The notes under the pieces: generated by a model | What the model saw: the letters and a program-made list of their open reading frames with translations, nothing else | Database searches by the model: none | Told to the model about the DNA's origin: nothing | Translations under genes and position numbers: made by a program | Assembly: GCF_024172165.1 (NCBI RefSeq) | Contig: NZ_JAMZEB010000002.1 | Span: 7,213,501 to 7,277,500, forward strand | Reading direction: 5' to 3' | DNA: 64,000 nucleotides | Origin: Nonomuraea thailandensis | GTDB taxonomy: Bacteria; Actinomycetota; Actinomycetes; Streptosporangiales; Streptosporangiaceae | Part shown: piece after piece, positions 8,469-15,584 of the stretch | Position numbering within the stretch: the first letter of the stretch is position 1 | How the letters are laid out: each line of letters starts with the position of its first letter

Positions 8469-8888
8469 ATGCGTAAGACCCTCACGATCGCCGCTCTGGC
8501 CGGTTCGATGGCCGTCACCGGCCTGGCCCTGAGCCCCGCCGCCGCGCAGGCGGCCACGCCGGCCGCCACCACCGCTTCGGCGAGCACCGTCACGCTCGTC
8601 AAGTGGGGCAAGTTCTTCTCCAGCGACCACAAGGCCTACACCTACGGCAAGACCTGGAACTCGGGCGGCAAGGTGTTCACGAAGTGGTACGGCGTGGACA
8701 AGACCGGCGGCAAGAAGGCCTGGGTGTGGTTCGAGTACTACCAGAACGGCTCCTGGCACAAGTTCAACAAGGCCTGGGACGGCAAGGTCGTCGGCGCCTG
8801 GAGCGGCAAGGGGATCAAGAAGGTCTACACGTTCACCTGCTGGGCCGGCAAGTTCGACAACTGCGGCAAGAAGTACCGCATCTACTAG
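8469..8888 (+). CDS. Small secreted protein of unknown function
   Basis: The 139-residue precursor begins with a textbook Sec signal peptide (MRKTLTIAALAGSMAVTGLA... cleavage after AQA) and a strong ribosome site, GGGGGAGGAAA, upstream. The mature ~110 residues are lysine- and aromatic-rich, dominated by K/W/Y/G segments such as WNSGGKVFTKWYG and WVWFEYYQNGSWHKF, with two cysteines near the C-terminus that could form a disulfide. The pattern suggests a small beta-sandwich. I do not recognise the family. It is followed at once by a strong hairpin, so it is a single-gene unit. Confidence 0.8.
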   Translation: MRKTLTIAALAGSMAVTGLALSPAAAQAATPAATTASASTVTLVKWGKFFSSDHKAYTYGKTWNSGGKVFTKWYGVDKTGGKKAWVWFEYYQNGSWHKFNKAWDGKVVGAWSGKGIKKVYTFTCWAGKFDNCGKKYRIY

Positions 8889-8896
8889 TCGTCGCG

Positions 8897-8927
8897 CGGG
8901 GCTGAGGCGGTGGGGGCCTCAGCCCCG
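8897..8927. terminator. Bidirectional hairpin between convergent genes
   Basis: A 12-bp stem (8897-8908 with 8916-8927) and 7-base loop separate the small secreted protein gene from the convergent phosphotransferase gene. The right arm contains the stop codon of the phosphotransferase (8919-8921), so that mRNA would end inside the hairpin. Confidence 0.65.
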
Positions 8928-9896
8928 CCCATCGAGCGCGGCCAGCGCCCCGGCGAGCTGCCGGGGCGCCGGCATGATGCGCAGGGCCTCGTCGATCTCC
9001 AGCTCCGCCCATGCGCGGTGCCGGGGCTCGGCCCGGGGGTCGGTCGCGATCCGGGTCTGGAGCAGCAGGAAGTTCAGGCGGGACGCGACGAGCATCGAGA
9101 AGTCGGCCACCGCCCCGATGCGGCCGGGACCGCCCTCGCGCCGGTACGCCGCGTACATGCGGCACATGGCGGCCAGGTCGGGGGCCGGGTCGCTGAACCA
9201 GTCGAACAGAGCCCTGGCCAGCTCCCGCCCCGGCGCGGCCGGGCCGAGCCCGTCCCAGTCGACGACCACCAGCGTGCCGTCCCGATCGGCCAGCACGTTG
9301 CCGGGGTGCAGGTCGCGGTGGCAGAGGATCAGCTCGCCGGGAGCCGGTGGGGTGGTCGTCGCGCACAGCTCGGGCGCCGCCGCCAGCCGTTCGCGCAGCG
9401 GCCCCGCCCAGGCCGCCCCTGAGGCCGTCGCCTGCTCCCACTCGTGGAGGGCGGGCGGGCGGTGGTACCAGGGGGCGGGCGGCTCGCCGCCGGGCTCCGC
9501 GGTCGCGGGTGGCGCGCAGCGGTGCAGGCGGGCGAGCAGCGTGCCGAGCCGGTCCGGGGTGGCGGGCGCCGCCAGGTCGACCGGGGTCAGGTCGAGCCAG
9601 TCGTACAGGCGCAGCCACGTCCCTGCCGGCGTCCGCGCCAGGTAGCGGCCGCGCAGGTCGGGATGGCCGGCGGGCGAGCGCACTCCCGCCTCGGCCGCCC
9701 GGCGCGCGAACGCGAGCTCCGCCGCGACCAGCGCCTCCGGTGGCGGCTCGCCGAAGATCTCCTTCAGCGCGTAGACGGCTCCCCCGGTCTCCACCCGCCG
9801 GATCTGCCCGAGCGCGCCCCGGCGCGGCTCGCCCACCGCGACGCCGTCACCCCATCCGAACGCCTCGCGGGCGTACGCCATCAGCTCCTCCACCAT
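8919..9896 (-). CDS. Aminoglycoside phosphotransferase (APH)-family kinase
   Basis: The 325-residue protein has the protein-kinase-like fold of the APH family: a nucleotide lobe with YALKE (K45), the catalytic loop H193-R-D195-LHPGN200 and the metal-binding D213 in VVVDWDG. Family members phosphorylate aminoglycosides, homoserine, choline, fructosamine or unknown small molecules; nothing here picks one. ATG 9896 is used in preference to the frame extension at 9947. It stands alone, and its stop lies inside the convergent terminator hairpin. Confidence 0.82.
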   Translation of the reverse strand: MVEELMAYAREAFGWGDGVAVGEPRRGALGQIRRVETGGAVYALKEIFGEPPPEALVAAELAFARRAAEAGVRSPAGHPDLRGRYLARTPAGTWLRLYDWLDLTPVDLAAPATPDRLGTLLARLHRCAPPATAEPGGEPPAPWYHRPPALHEWEQATASGAAWAGPLRERLAAAPELCATTTPPAPGELILCHRDLHPGNVLADRDGTLVVVDWDGLGPAAPGRELARALFDWFSDPAPDLAAMCRMYAAYRREGGPGRIGAVADFSMLVASRLNFLLLQTRIATDPRAEPRHRAWAELEIDEALRIMPAPRQLAGALAALDGRG

Positions 9897-9972
9897 GACG
9901 CACAGCGTCCACCCGGGACGGCGGCAGGGGAAGCCGATCCTCGGCACTCACCCCACCGCCGCGCGGAGAGGT

Positions 9973-10050
9973 CCGGCACGCAGCGCCCGCCCTGCTGCCG
10001 GGCAAGAGGCCGGCACGCAGCGCCCGCCCTGCTGCCGCGCAAGAGGCCGG
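9973..10050. repeat. 37-bp tandem repeat, two full copies plus a fragment
   Basis: Copies at 9973-10009 and 10010-10046 differ at very few positions; the first bases of a third unit follow at 10047. The array fills the gap between the amidohydrolase stop (10054) and the phosphotransferase start (9896). It is unrelated in sequence to the 31-bp repeat near 1.8 kb. Confidence 0.8.
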
Positions 10051-10053
10051 TGC

Positions 10054-11268
10054 TCAGTGCTCGGCCTGGCGCACGCCGCGCCGCCACACGCCGGCGACGG
10101 CGCGGGTGGCGGTGATGTCGGTGGTCGGGTCCCCGTCCACGAGCAGCAGGTCGGCCCGCAGCCCGGGGGCGATCCGGCCGCGGTCGGCGAGCCCGAAGCA
10201 GCGTGCGGTGACACCGGTCGCGGCGGCCAGCGCCTGCTCGGCCGTGAGACCGGCCTCGGTCAGCAGCAGCAGCTCGCGGTGGAAGCCCGCCCCGTGCACC
10301 GGCCCGAACGGCGTCGCGTCCGTGCCCGCCAGCACCGGCACGCCCGCCCGCAGCAGCGCCAGCGCCGAGCGGGAGGCGTTGACCACGCCGGCCGAGTGCA
10401 TGGGCACGTCGGTGATCTCCAGGTCGAACGTGGCCTTCGACCGCTCCGACATCCGCCCGGCCATCCGCGGGTCCCGCAGCAGCTCGCCGCCGCCGGTGCC
10501 GCCGGTGACCGCCTCGATGTAGACGATCGTGCTGATCACGAACGCGTCGTACGAGGCGATCCTGGCCGCCGTCTGCTCGGCCTCCTCCTCGGGGACGTCC
10601 GTGTAGAGGTGCGCCAGCCCGTCCACGCCGGCGTCCAGGGCGATCAGCGCCTCCCTGGCGGTCACCGTGTGGGCGATGACCTTGAGGCCGGCGGCGTGCC
10701 CGGCCTCCACCAGGACGGCGGCGAGCTCGGGGCTCAGGACGGGGAGGTCCATGCCGGACACCGCCCCGTCGTCCACGGCGATCTTCAGGTAATCCGCCCC
10801 CTCCGCCAGCCTGGCCTCCACGAACGCCCTGGCCTGGCCGGCGTCGGCGACCGTGTCGAGGCCCGTGCCGGAGTCGCTGCCGAGGGCCCGCAGCAGGTCC
10901 GGCGTCATGAGCTGGCTCGGGTGCCCGCCCGGCGCGGTGGCGATCATGCTGGAGCTGCGCAGGTCGGCCATGTCGTCGCGCCCGGCGGCCAGCCTGCGCT
11001 GGGCGGCCAGGATGGGCGGCAGGTTGTTCATCTCCAGCTCGGTGGTGACGCCGAACTTCAGCGCCTCGGCGAGGTCGCCGTCGTAGGCGTGCGTGTGGGC
11101 GTCGATGAGGCCGGGCAGCAGGGTCCTGCCGGCGCCGTCCACCTCCACGTCCACGTGCCCCGGGCCGTCGCCCGGCTCCGCGATGCGGTCGCCGTCGATC
11201 AGCACGTCGGCGCCGGGCACGGTCCGCTCGCCGTCGAAGACGCGGACGTTCCTGATCAGAGTGCGCAT
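10054..11268 (-). CDS. Amidohydrolase-superfamily metal-dependent hydrolase
   Basis: The 404-residue enzyme shows the amidohydrolase signature H58-T-H60 in GLIDAHTHAYDG, a lysine in DYLKIAVDDG that fits the bridging carboxylated lysine, a metal-site histidine in KVIAHTVTA, and the late aspartate in AGTDATPFG. It is related to imidazolonepropionase/prolidase-like cytosolic hydrolases that cleave cyclic amides or peptide-like compounds. ATG 11268 is preceded by GGGAAG. A large palindromic operator directly upstream, with no regulator gene beside it, indicates control by a distant repressor. Confidence 0.82.
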   Translation of the reverse strand: MRTLIRNVRVFDGERTVPGADVLIDGDRIAEPGDGPGHVDVEVDGAGRTLLPGLIDAHTHAYDGDLAEALKFGVTTELEMNNLPPILAAQRRLAAGRDDMADLRSSSMIATAPGGHPSQLMTPDLLRALGSDSGTGLDTVADAGQARAFVEARLAEGADYLKIAVDDGAVSGMDLPVLSPELAAVLVEAGHAAGLKVIAHTVTAREALIALDAGVDGLAHLYTDVPEEEAEQTAARIASYDAFVISTIVYIEAVTGGTGGGELLRDPRMAGRMSERSKATFDLEITDVPMHSAGVVNASRSALALLRAGVPVLAGTDATPFGPVHGAGFHRELLLLTEAGLTAEQALAAATGVTARCFGLADRGRIAPGLRADLLLVDGDPTTDITATRAVAGVWRRGVRQAEH

Positions 11269-11282
11269 GGTTCTTCCCATCG

Positions 11283-11342
11283 AGATAGTTAGACGTCGAA
11301 CCAACTTGATTCCACCCAGAATAGTACGACATCTAACTATCT
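11283..11342. promoter_or_regulatory. Long inverted repeat operator upstream of the amidohydrolase
   Basis: Arms of 16 bases at 11283-11298 and 11327-11342 are inverted copies with one mismatch. Each arm extends into its own smaller palindrome: GTTAGACGTCGAAC at 11288-11301 and a related 14-mer at 11324-11337. Two dyad sites 36 bp apart in inverted orientation suggest cooperative binding by a dimeric repressor of MarR or TetR type. Confidence 0.6.
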
Positions 11343-11354
11343 GGCGCGCGAGAA

Positions 11355-11385
11355 GAGGGCCGCCGTCACGGGGACGGCGGCCCTC
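11355..11385 (-). terminator. Terminator hairpin of the M36 protease gene
   Basis: A perfect 13-bp stem (11355-11367 with 11373-11385) and 5-base loop start 18 bases beyond the protease stop codon. Confidence 0.65.
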
Positions 11386-11402
11386 AGGGGAGCGTCATCG
11401 CA

Positions 11403-14297
11403 TCAGCGGGAGAACGCCTGGAACTCCGCCGCCCTGACGTGCTCCCTGGCCGCGCTGGCCGTGGCGCAGTCCGTCGCCGAGTTCGGATCGTTGTCCTGCT
11501 CGCCGGCGTACAGCGGGTTGCCCGTGCACTGCGTGGTGAGCGCCCGCAACATCAGGTGCGTCGCGCTCGTGCTCCGCACGTCGAACGACTTGATGAGCAT
11601 GTCCGCGCCACGCGGACGGGGCAGCGTGGTGTCGAACGCGTCGGCCTTGCTGGTGTAGATCTTCGTGAAGCTCGCCGGGTCGGCGCAGTTCGCGCTGCAG
11701 GCCAGCACCTCGAAGGAACGCAGGCTGGAGAAGCGGTTCTGCGTGCCCGGGTCCGCCGGGTCGGTGCCGGGCCGCAGCATGGCGCTGACCTGCACCCTGC
11801 GGATCCTGACCGGCTCGTCGCCCGCCAGGTCCACGACGACCGACTTGCCGGCGGGGGCGCCGGTGCGGGAGGCCCAGTTCGTGGCCTCGGTCTCGTCGAT
11901 CAGCAGGGCCTGGTTGACGCCGTCGCCCGTCGCGCTCGCCCCGCTCGCCGCCGAGGCGTGGTTGCGGGACAGGGCCAGCGGGAGCGGCAGGGTGACGCCG
12001 GGCAGGACCGCGTACTTCAGCCGCTTGTGGCCGAAGCCCGCGCCCGCGACGACGAAGTCGTACAGGCCGGGCGTCATCTCGACCGTGTCGCCGAGCTCGG
12101 TCGCCGGGTCGGTGTCCGCGACCGGGACGACGCGGCCCTCGTAGTCGCCCACGTACAGCCGCAGCGCCGCGCCCTTCGCCTCGCCCAGCGGCCTGAGCTG
12201 CAGGGAGCCGTTCTTGCCCGCCGGGTTGACGAAGCTCGGCGTCGCGTCGGCGTCGTTCGGGCCGTTGCTGGCCGCGTTCGCGCCCAGGCCGTGCTCGGCG
12301 AAGGCGCGCCACATGATGTCCTGGTTCGCCCCGCCGAAGCGGATCGTGTCGGCCGCCAGCAGCGCGTCACGGTGATCGACGTAGTCGACGGCGCCGGTGG
12401 CCATCAGCAGCAGGGCGTCGAACGAGAGCTGCGCCCAGCGCCGGTTGCCCGGGCACTTGTCCACGGGGGTCCTGCCCTCCGCGCACGAGCGCTGCAGCCT
12501 GGCCGAGCCCTGGCCGTACCGCTTGACGAAGGCCGCCCGCACGTCGAACTGCGTGGCCGACCAGATCTCGCCGTCCGCGTGCACCTGCGTGCCGACGATG
12601 TCGTAGCCGAGGTTGCTGTAGTTGAGCGGCGACTTCGACATGTCGTAGTTCCTGATGCCGCGCGACTTGTCACCGGTGACGTAGCCGCCCGTCACGTACG
12701 GGGTGTCGCCCGCGGGGCGGTGGCCGTACTCGAAGAGCTGCTCCATGGAGAACAGGTCGGAGGTGCTCTCGTTCATGGCGCCGGCCTGGGCGCCGCTCCA
12801 GCCGGCGTTGGGCCCGCCGATCATGCGGCCGGAGATGGCGTGCGTGTACTCGTGGCCGATGACCGACATGTCGTAGTCGCCGTCCACGCAGGGCGCGTAG
12901 AACGACCCGGCGATCGGCTGCCACAGGTACATGTTGGTGATCGGCGCCGTCCCGTCGGGACCGGTGATCTGGTTGGCGTTGTCCCGCACGGTCAGGACCC
13001 GCGCCCCGGCCTGGGCGTTGCCCTGCTCGGGGTCGTTGCCGAGGCCGCCGCGCCCGCCGTTGTCGGCCTGCATGTTCCAGGCGGTCTCGGTGAAGCCGAG
13101 CCGGTAGGACCAGTCGTGCATGCGGTTGTGCATGGCGTTCAGGTTGGCGATGGCGGCTTCGAGGTCGCCCTCGCCCGGCTGGTCGAACACGGCCGGGTCG
13201 CACTTGGCCTCGTACCAGGTGTTCTTCCAGGGATAGACGTAGTTCCTGCTCGGCGTGAGCACGTTGGAGCGGGTGCCGACGGTGAACGGGTCGCCGCTGG
13301 CCCGGTTCTCGAAGGTCCTGGCCGCGTTGCCGAGGCTGGTGAACGTGGGCTCGTTCGTCGTGTGGTCGACGTCCCACGGCTTGCCGGTCGCCGGATCGCC
13401 GCCGGTCGCCTCGTCGCAGCCGGGGCCGGGCGCGTGGCACCAGGTCTGGCGGGTGTCCTTCGAGGAGTAGTCGCCGGGCGGGTTCGCCGGGAAGACGTCC
13501 CAGCGGGGGTTGTCCGGGTCCTGGTGGTGGTCGACGAGGTTCTCGCGGGTGATGACGGCGCCGCTGACCGCGTCCACGTGCGTGGTGAATCCCGCCTCGG
13601 CGCCCTGAGCCCCGCCGATCAGAACCACCTGGTACGCGCTGTGCACCCCGTCGGGCGCGGGCACCGCCACCGGCGTGGCCTGCTTGGTGAGCGCCGAGGC
13701 CAGGTCGATGCCGCCGTCCCTGGCCGCGATCTCCATGGCCTGCTGGGCGCTGATCCGCGCGGCGGGCGGCGCCTCGGTGCGGCGCGACAGGGACGAGGTG
13801 ACGTGCCTGACCTGACCGCCGGACACGCCGATCGCGACGAGGCCGTCCACGCCGGCCGGCAGGTCGCCGAAGCGCTGCCGCAGCAGCACGGCGGCGCCCG
13901 CGCCGATCGGGTTGACCGCGACCGTCTCCAGCGCGTCCACGGCCTCGGCCGTCAGCCCGAAGACGGCCTCGTTGGCCTTGAGGTAGGCCCGCGCGGCCTG
14001 GAGGGGGTCACCGCCGAGGCCCTCGGCCAGCGGCTCGGCGCTGACGATGGAGGCCGGGGTGCCGAGAGCGTTCCAGCGGATCCTGCCGGTCTGGCCGGCC
14101 GAGCGCAGGTTGGCCGGGGGCTGCACCCGGCCCTGGCGGTTGTCCACATCCGGTCGTTCGGAGTGCTCCGCCTGGAAGTCGTGGATCTCGGGGGCCTGCC
14201 CGCCGGGTTCGCCGCGGGCGGCCCCGGCGAGGGGGAGGATCGACGCGGTGAGCGCCGTGACAATGAGCGTGCTGCGTAACCAGGACTTGGTCGACAC
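11403..14297 (-). CDS. Secreted M36 (fungalysin-type) zinc metalloprotease
   Basis: The 964-residue precursor has a signal peptide (residues ~1-27, ending LAGAARG), an FTP/PepSY-like propeptide to about residue 250, and the M36 catalytic domain with H482-E483-Y-T-H486 and third zinc ligand E510 in MNESTSDL. A C-terminal beta-sandwich module of about 250 residues with paired cysteines follows and may bind substrate. The enzyme degrades proteins outside the cell after autocatalytic removal of the propeptide. GTG 14297 is chosen for the strong AGGAGGG just upstream. Confidence 0.88.
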   Translation of the reverse strand: MSTKSWLRSTLIVTALTASILPLAGAARGEPGGQAPEIHDFQAEHSERPDVDNRQGRVQPPANLRSAGQTGRIRWNALGTPASIVSAEPLAEGLGGDPLQAARAYLKANEAVFGLTAEAVDALETVAVNPIGAGAAVLLRQRFGDLPAGVDGLVAIGVSGGQVRHVTSSLSRRTEAPPAARISAQQAMEIAARDGGIDLASALTKQATPVAVPAPDGVHSAYQVVLIGGAQGAEAGFTTHVDAVSGAVITRENLVDHHQDPDNPRWDVFPANPPGDYSSKDTRQTWCHAPGPGCDEATGGDPATGKPWDVDHTTNEPTFTSLGNAARTFENRASGDPFTVGTRSNVLTPSRNYVYPWKNTWYEAKCDPAVFDQPGEGDLEAAIANLNAMHNRMHDWSYRLGFTETAWNMQADNGGRGGLGNDPEQGNAQAGARVLTVRDNANQITGPDGTAPITNMYLWQPIAGSFYAPCVDGDYDMSVIGHEYTHAISGRMIGGPNAGWSGAQAGAMNESTSDLFSMEQLFEYGHRPAGDTPYVTGGYVTGDKSRGIRNYDMSKSPLNYSNLGYDIVGTQVHADGEIWSATQFDVRAAFVKRYGQGSARLQRSCAEGRTPVDKCPGNRRWAQLSFDALLLMATGAVDYVDHRDALLAADTIRFGGANQDIMWRAFAEHGLGANAASNGPNDADATPSFVNPAGKNGSLQLRPLGEAKGAALRLYVGDYEGRVVPVADTDPATELGDTVEMTPGLYDFVVAGAGFGHKRLKYAVLPGVTLPLPLALSRNHASAASGASATGDGVNQALLIDETEATNWASRTGAPAGKSVVVDLAGDEPVRIRRVQVSAMLRPGTDPADPGTQNRFSSLRSFEVLACSANCADPASFTKIYTSKADAFDTTLPRPRGADMLIKSFDVRSTSATHLMLRALTTQCTGNPLYAGEQDNDPNSATDCATASAAREHVRAAEFQAFSR

Positions 14298-14371
14298 GTT
14301 TTCCCTCCTGCGTGCCAGGGATGCGCAGGTTTCGCGCATCTCGCAAGAGGTAACACCGCACTCTAGACCTG

Positions 14372-14383
14372 ACAAGATCTTGT
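14372..14383. promoter_or_regulatory. Palindrome ACAAGATCTTGT upstream of the M36 protease
   Basis: A perfect 12-bp palindrome 75 bases upstream of the GTG start, within a stretch that is AT-rich for this genome. It is a likely operator or part of the promoter. Confidence 0.4.
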
Positions 14384-14394
14384 AAAAACGGAAA

Positions 14395-14417
14395 TATCAG
14401 CGTATAAGCGGCTGATA
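14395..14417. promoter_or_regulatory. Dyad TATCAGC-N9-GCTGATA
   Basis: Perfect 7-bp arms lie at 14395-14401 and 14411-14417. Another TTATCAGCG copy occurs near 14462. Together with the palindrome at 14372 they suggest layered control of the secreted protease. Confidence 0.4.
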
Positions 14418-14540
14418 AGTGCGGGACAGGTGGCCGGCGCCTCGACGAACCAGAAGAGTCGTTATCAGCGACCATCCCTTATCTGGAATGAGGGTGTCGT
14501 CCGCCGCGCCCGGCGCAGTTCCCGCACTGATCATTCAACC

Positions 14541-14559
14541 GCCGCCCCGCGGGGGCGGC
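14541..14559 (-). terminator. Hairpin after the vWA/ARPP-1-like pair
   Basis: GCCGCCCC (14541-14548) pairs with GGGGCGGC (14552-14559) around a 3-base loop, 11 bases past the stop at 14570 on the minus strand. Confidence 0.5.
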
Positions 14560-14569
14560 AACGGGTTTT

Positions 14570-15520
14570 CTATCGGCCGGCGAAGACGGAGGCGTAGATC
14601 GGCCGCCCGTGCTCGGTGACCACCTGCCCCGCCAGCCCGTCGCCGGTCAGCGTGGACAGCCGCAGGTCGAGGTAGCGCTCCTCCTCCACCAGCCGCACGT
14701 CGCCGCCCGGCGCGGGCAGCCAGGAAGCCACCTCTGCCAGCCGCGCCGCCCGGTCGCGCGCCAGCTCGGCGCGCAGCCCGGCCAGGCTCCCCGCCTCGTA
14801 CGGCTCCGCCGCCGCCCGCTCCGGCTCGGCGTGCCAGGCGGCCACGCCGTACGCGAAGCAGACCAGCGCCGTCCACACCTCGGCGAAGTACGCCGGGTCG
14901 GGCGCCAGCTCCAGCCCCGCGAACCGCTCACCGACGAAGAACAGCGCCCCGAGCTGCCCCGGCATGAGCTCCAGCCGGCTCTGGAACTGCGTCAGCACCG
15001 CCCGCTTGCGCGACAGGATCTGCTCCAGGTGCCCCCGCGAGGGCAGCCCGTACGCGCGGTTGAGCTCGCTGATGTCCGGCCAGAGCTTGGCGTAGTCGTG
15101 GCGGCCGCGCAGCCGCATGGCCTTGGCCCGCAGCTCCAGCGGCAGCACGAAGAACCACTGGTCGCGCCCCTCCAGGTAGCCGCCCTGACCCGCCTGCACG
15201 CAGCAGGCGTCGTCGAAGCGCCTGGTCTGCCCGGCGCCCAGCAGCGCCGAGGAGCACAGGGCGTGGTTCTGGGCGGCGTCCTGGATGTAGCCGATGTGCA
15301 GGGGCACGATCGCCACGCCCTCGCGGGCGCCGTTGGCCAGCTCCACCTGCCCGTAGCCGACGACCCGCTTGAGCTTCAGCCCGGAGCGGGGCGGCACGAT
15401 GCCGGGGCGGACGGGGCCGTAGACGGGCACCATCGTCAGCGCTCCCGCGCGCTGCGGGGTGCCCGCGCGATGGCCGCCCAGGTCGAGCGGCGCGGGCAGG
15501 ATCGTGGTCAGGCTGGTCAT
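14570..15520 (-). CDS. ARPP-1-like domain protein, partner of the vWA protein
   Basis: This 316-residue protein has a beta-rich N-terminal half (VPVYGPVRPGIVPP, VVGYGQVEL) and a run resembling the ARPP-1 domain, in which QNHALCSSALLGAG is followed by a conserved cysteine pair (DDACCVQAGQGGYL). The C-terminal half is helical and charged. ARPP-1 proteins are of unknown biochemistry; as I recall, they co-occur with Rhodanese-phosphatase or vWA partners in putative stress or conflict systems. ATG 15520 is preceded by AAGGAGG at good spacing; GTG 15523 also fits. It lies 22 bp after the vWA gene. The family call is by pattern only. Confidence 0.6.
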   Translation of the reverse strand: MTSLTTILPAPLDLGGHRAGTPQRAGALTMVPVYGPVRPGIVPPRSGLKLKRVVGYGQVELANGAREGVAIVPLHIGYIQDAAQNHALCSSALLGAGQTRRFDDACCVQAGQGGYLEGRDQWFFVLPLELRAKAMRLRGRHDYAKLWPDISELNRAYGLPSRGHLEQILSRKRAVLTQFQSRLELMPGQLGALFFVGERFAGLELAPDPAYFAEVWTALVCFAYGVAAWHAEPERAAAEPYEAGSLAGLRAELARDRAARLAEVASWLPAPGGDVRLVEEERYLDLRLSTLTGDGLAGQVVTEHGRPIYASVFAGR

Positions 15521-15532
15521 CACCGTCCTCCT

Positions 15533-15584
15533 TCCAGCCGGGTCAGCATCGTCGTGCCTCCAGCCGGGTCAGCATCGTCGTTCG
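15533..15584. repeat. 26-bp tandem duplication at the 3' end of the vWA gene
   Basis: Copies at 15533-15558 and 15559-15584 share 23 identical leading bases. Because 26 is not a multiple of three, the duplication shifts the reading frame at the end of the vWA gene. Confidence 0.85.

Noticed and set aside
11439..14279. A 946-codon open frame opposite the M36 protease
   Set aside because: It mirrors the protease gene, has low-complexity Arg/Gly/Val/Ala composition and no motif; third-position GC bias opens such antisense frames.
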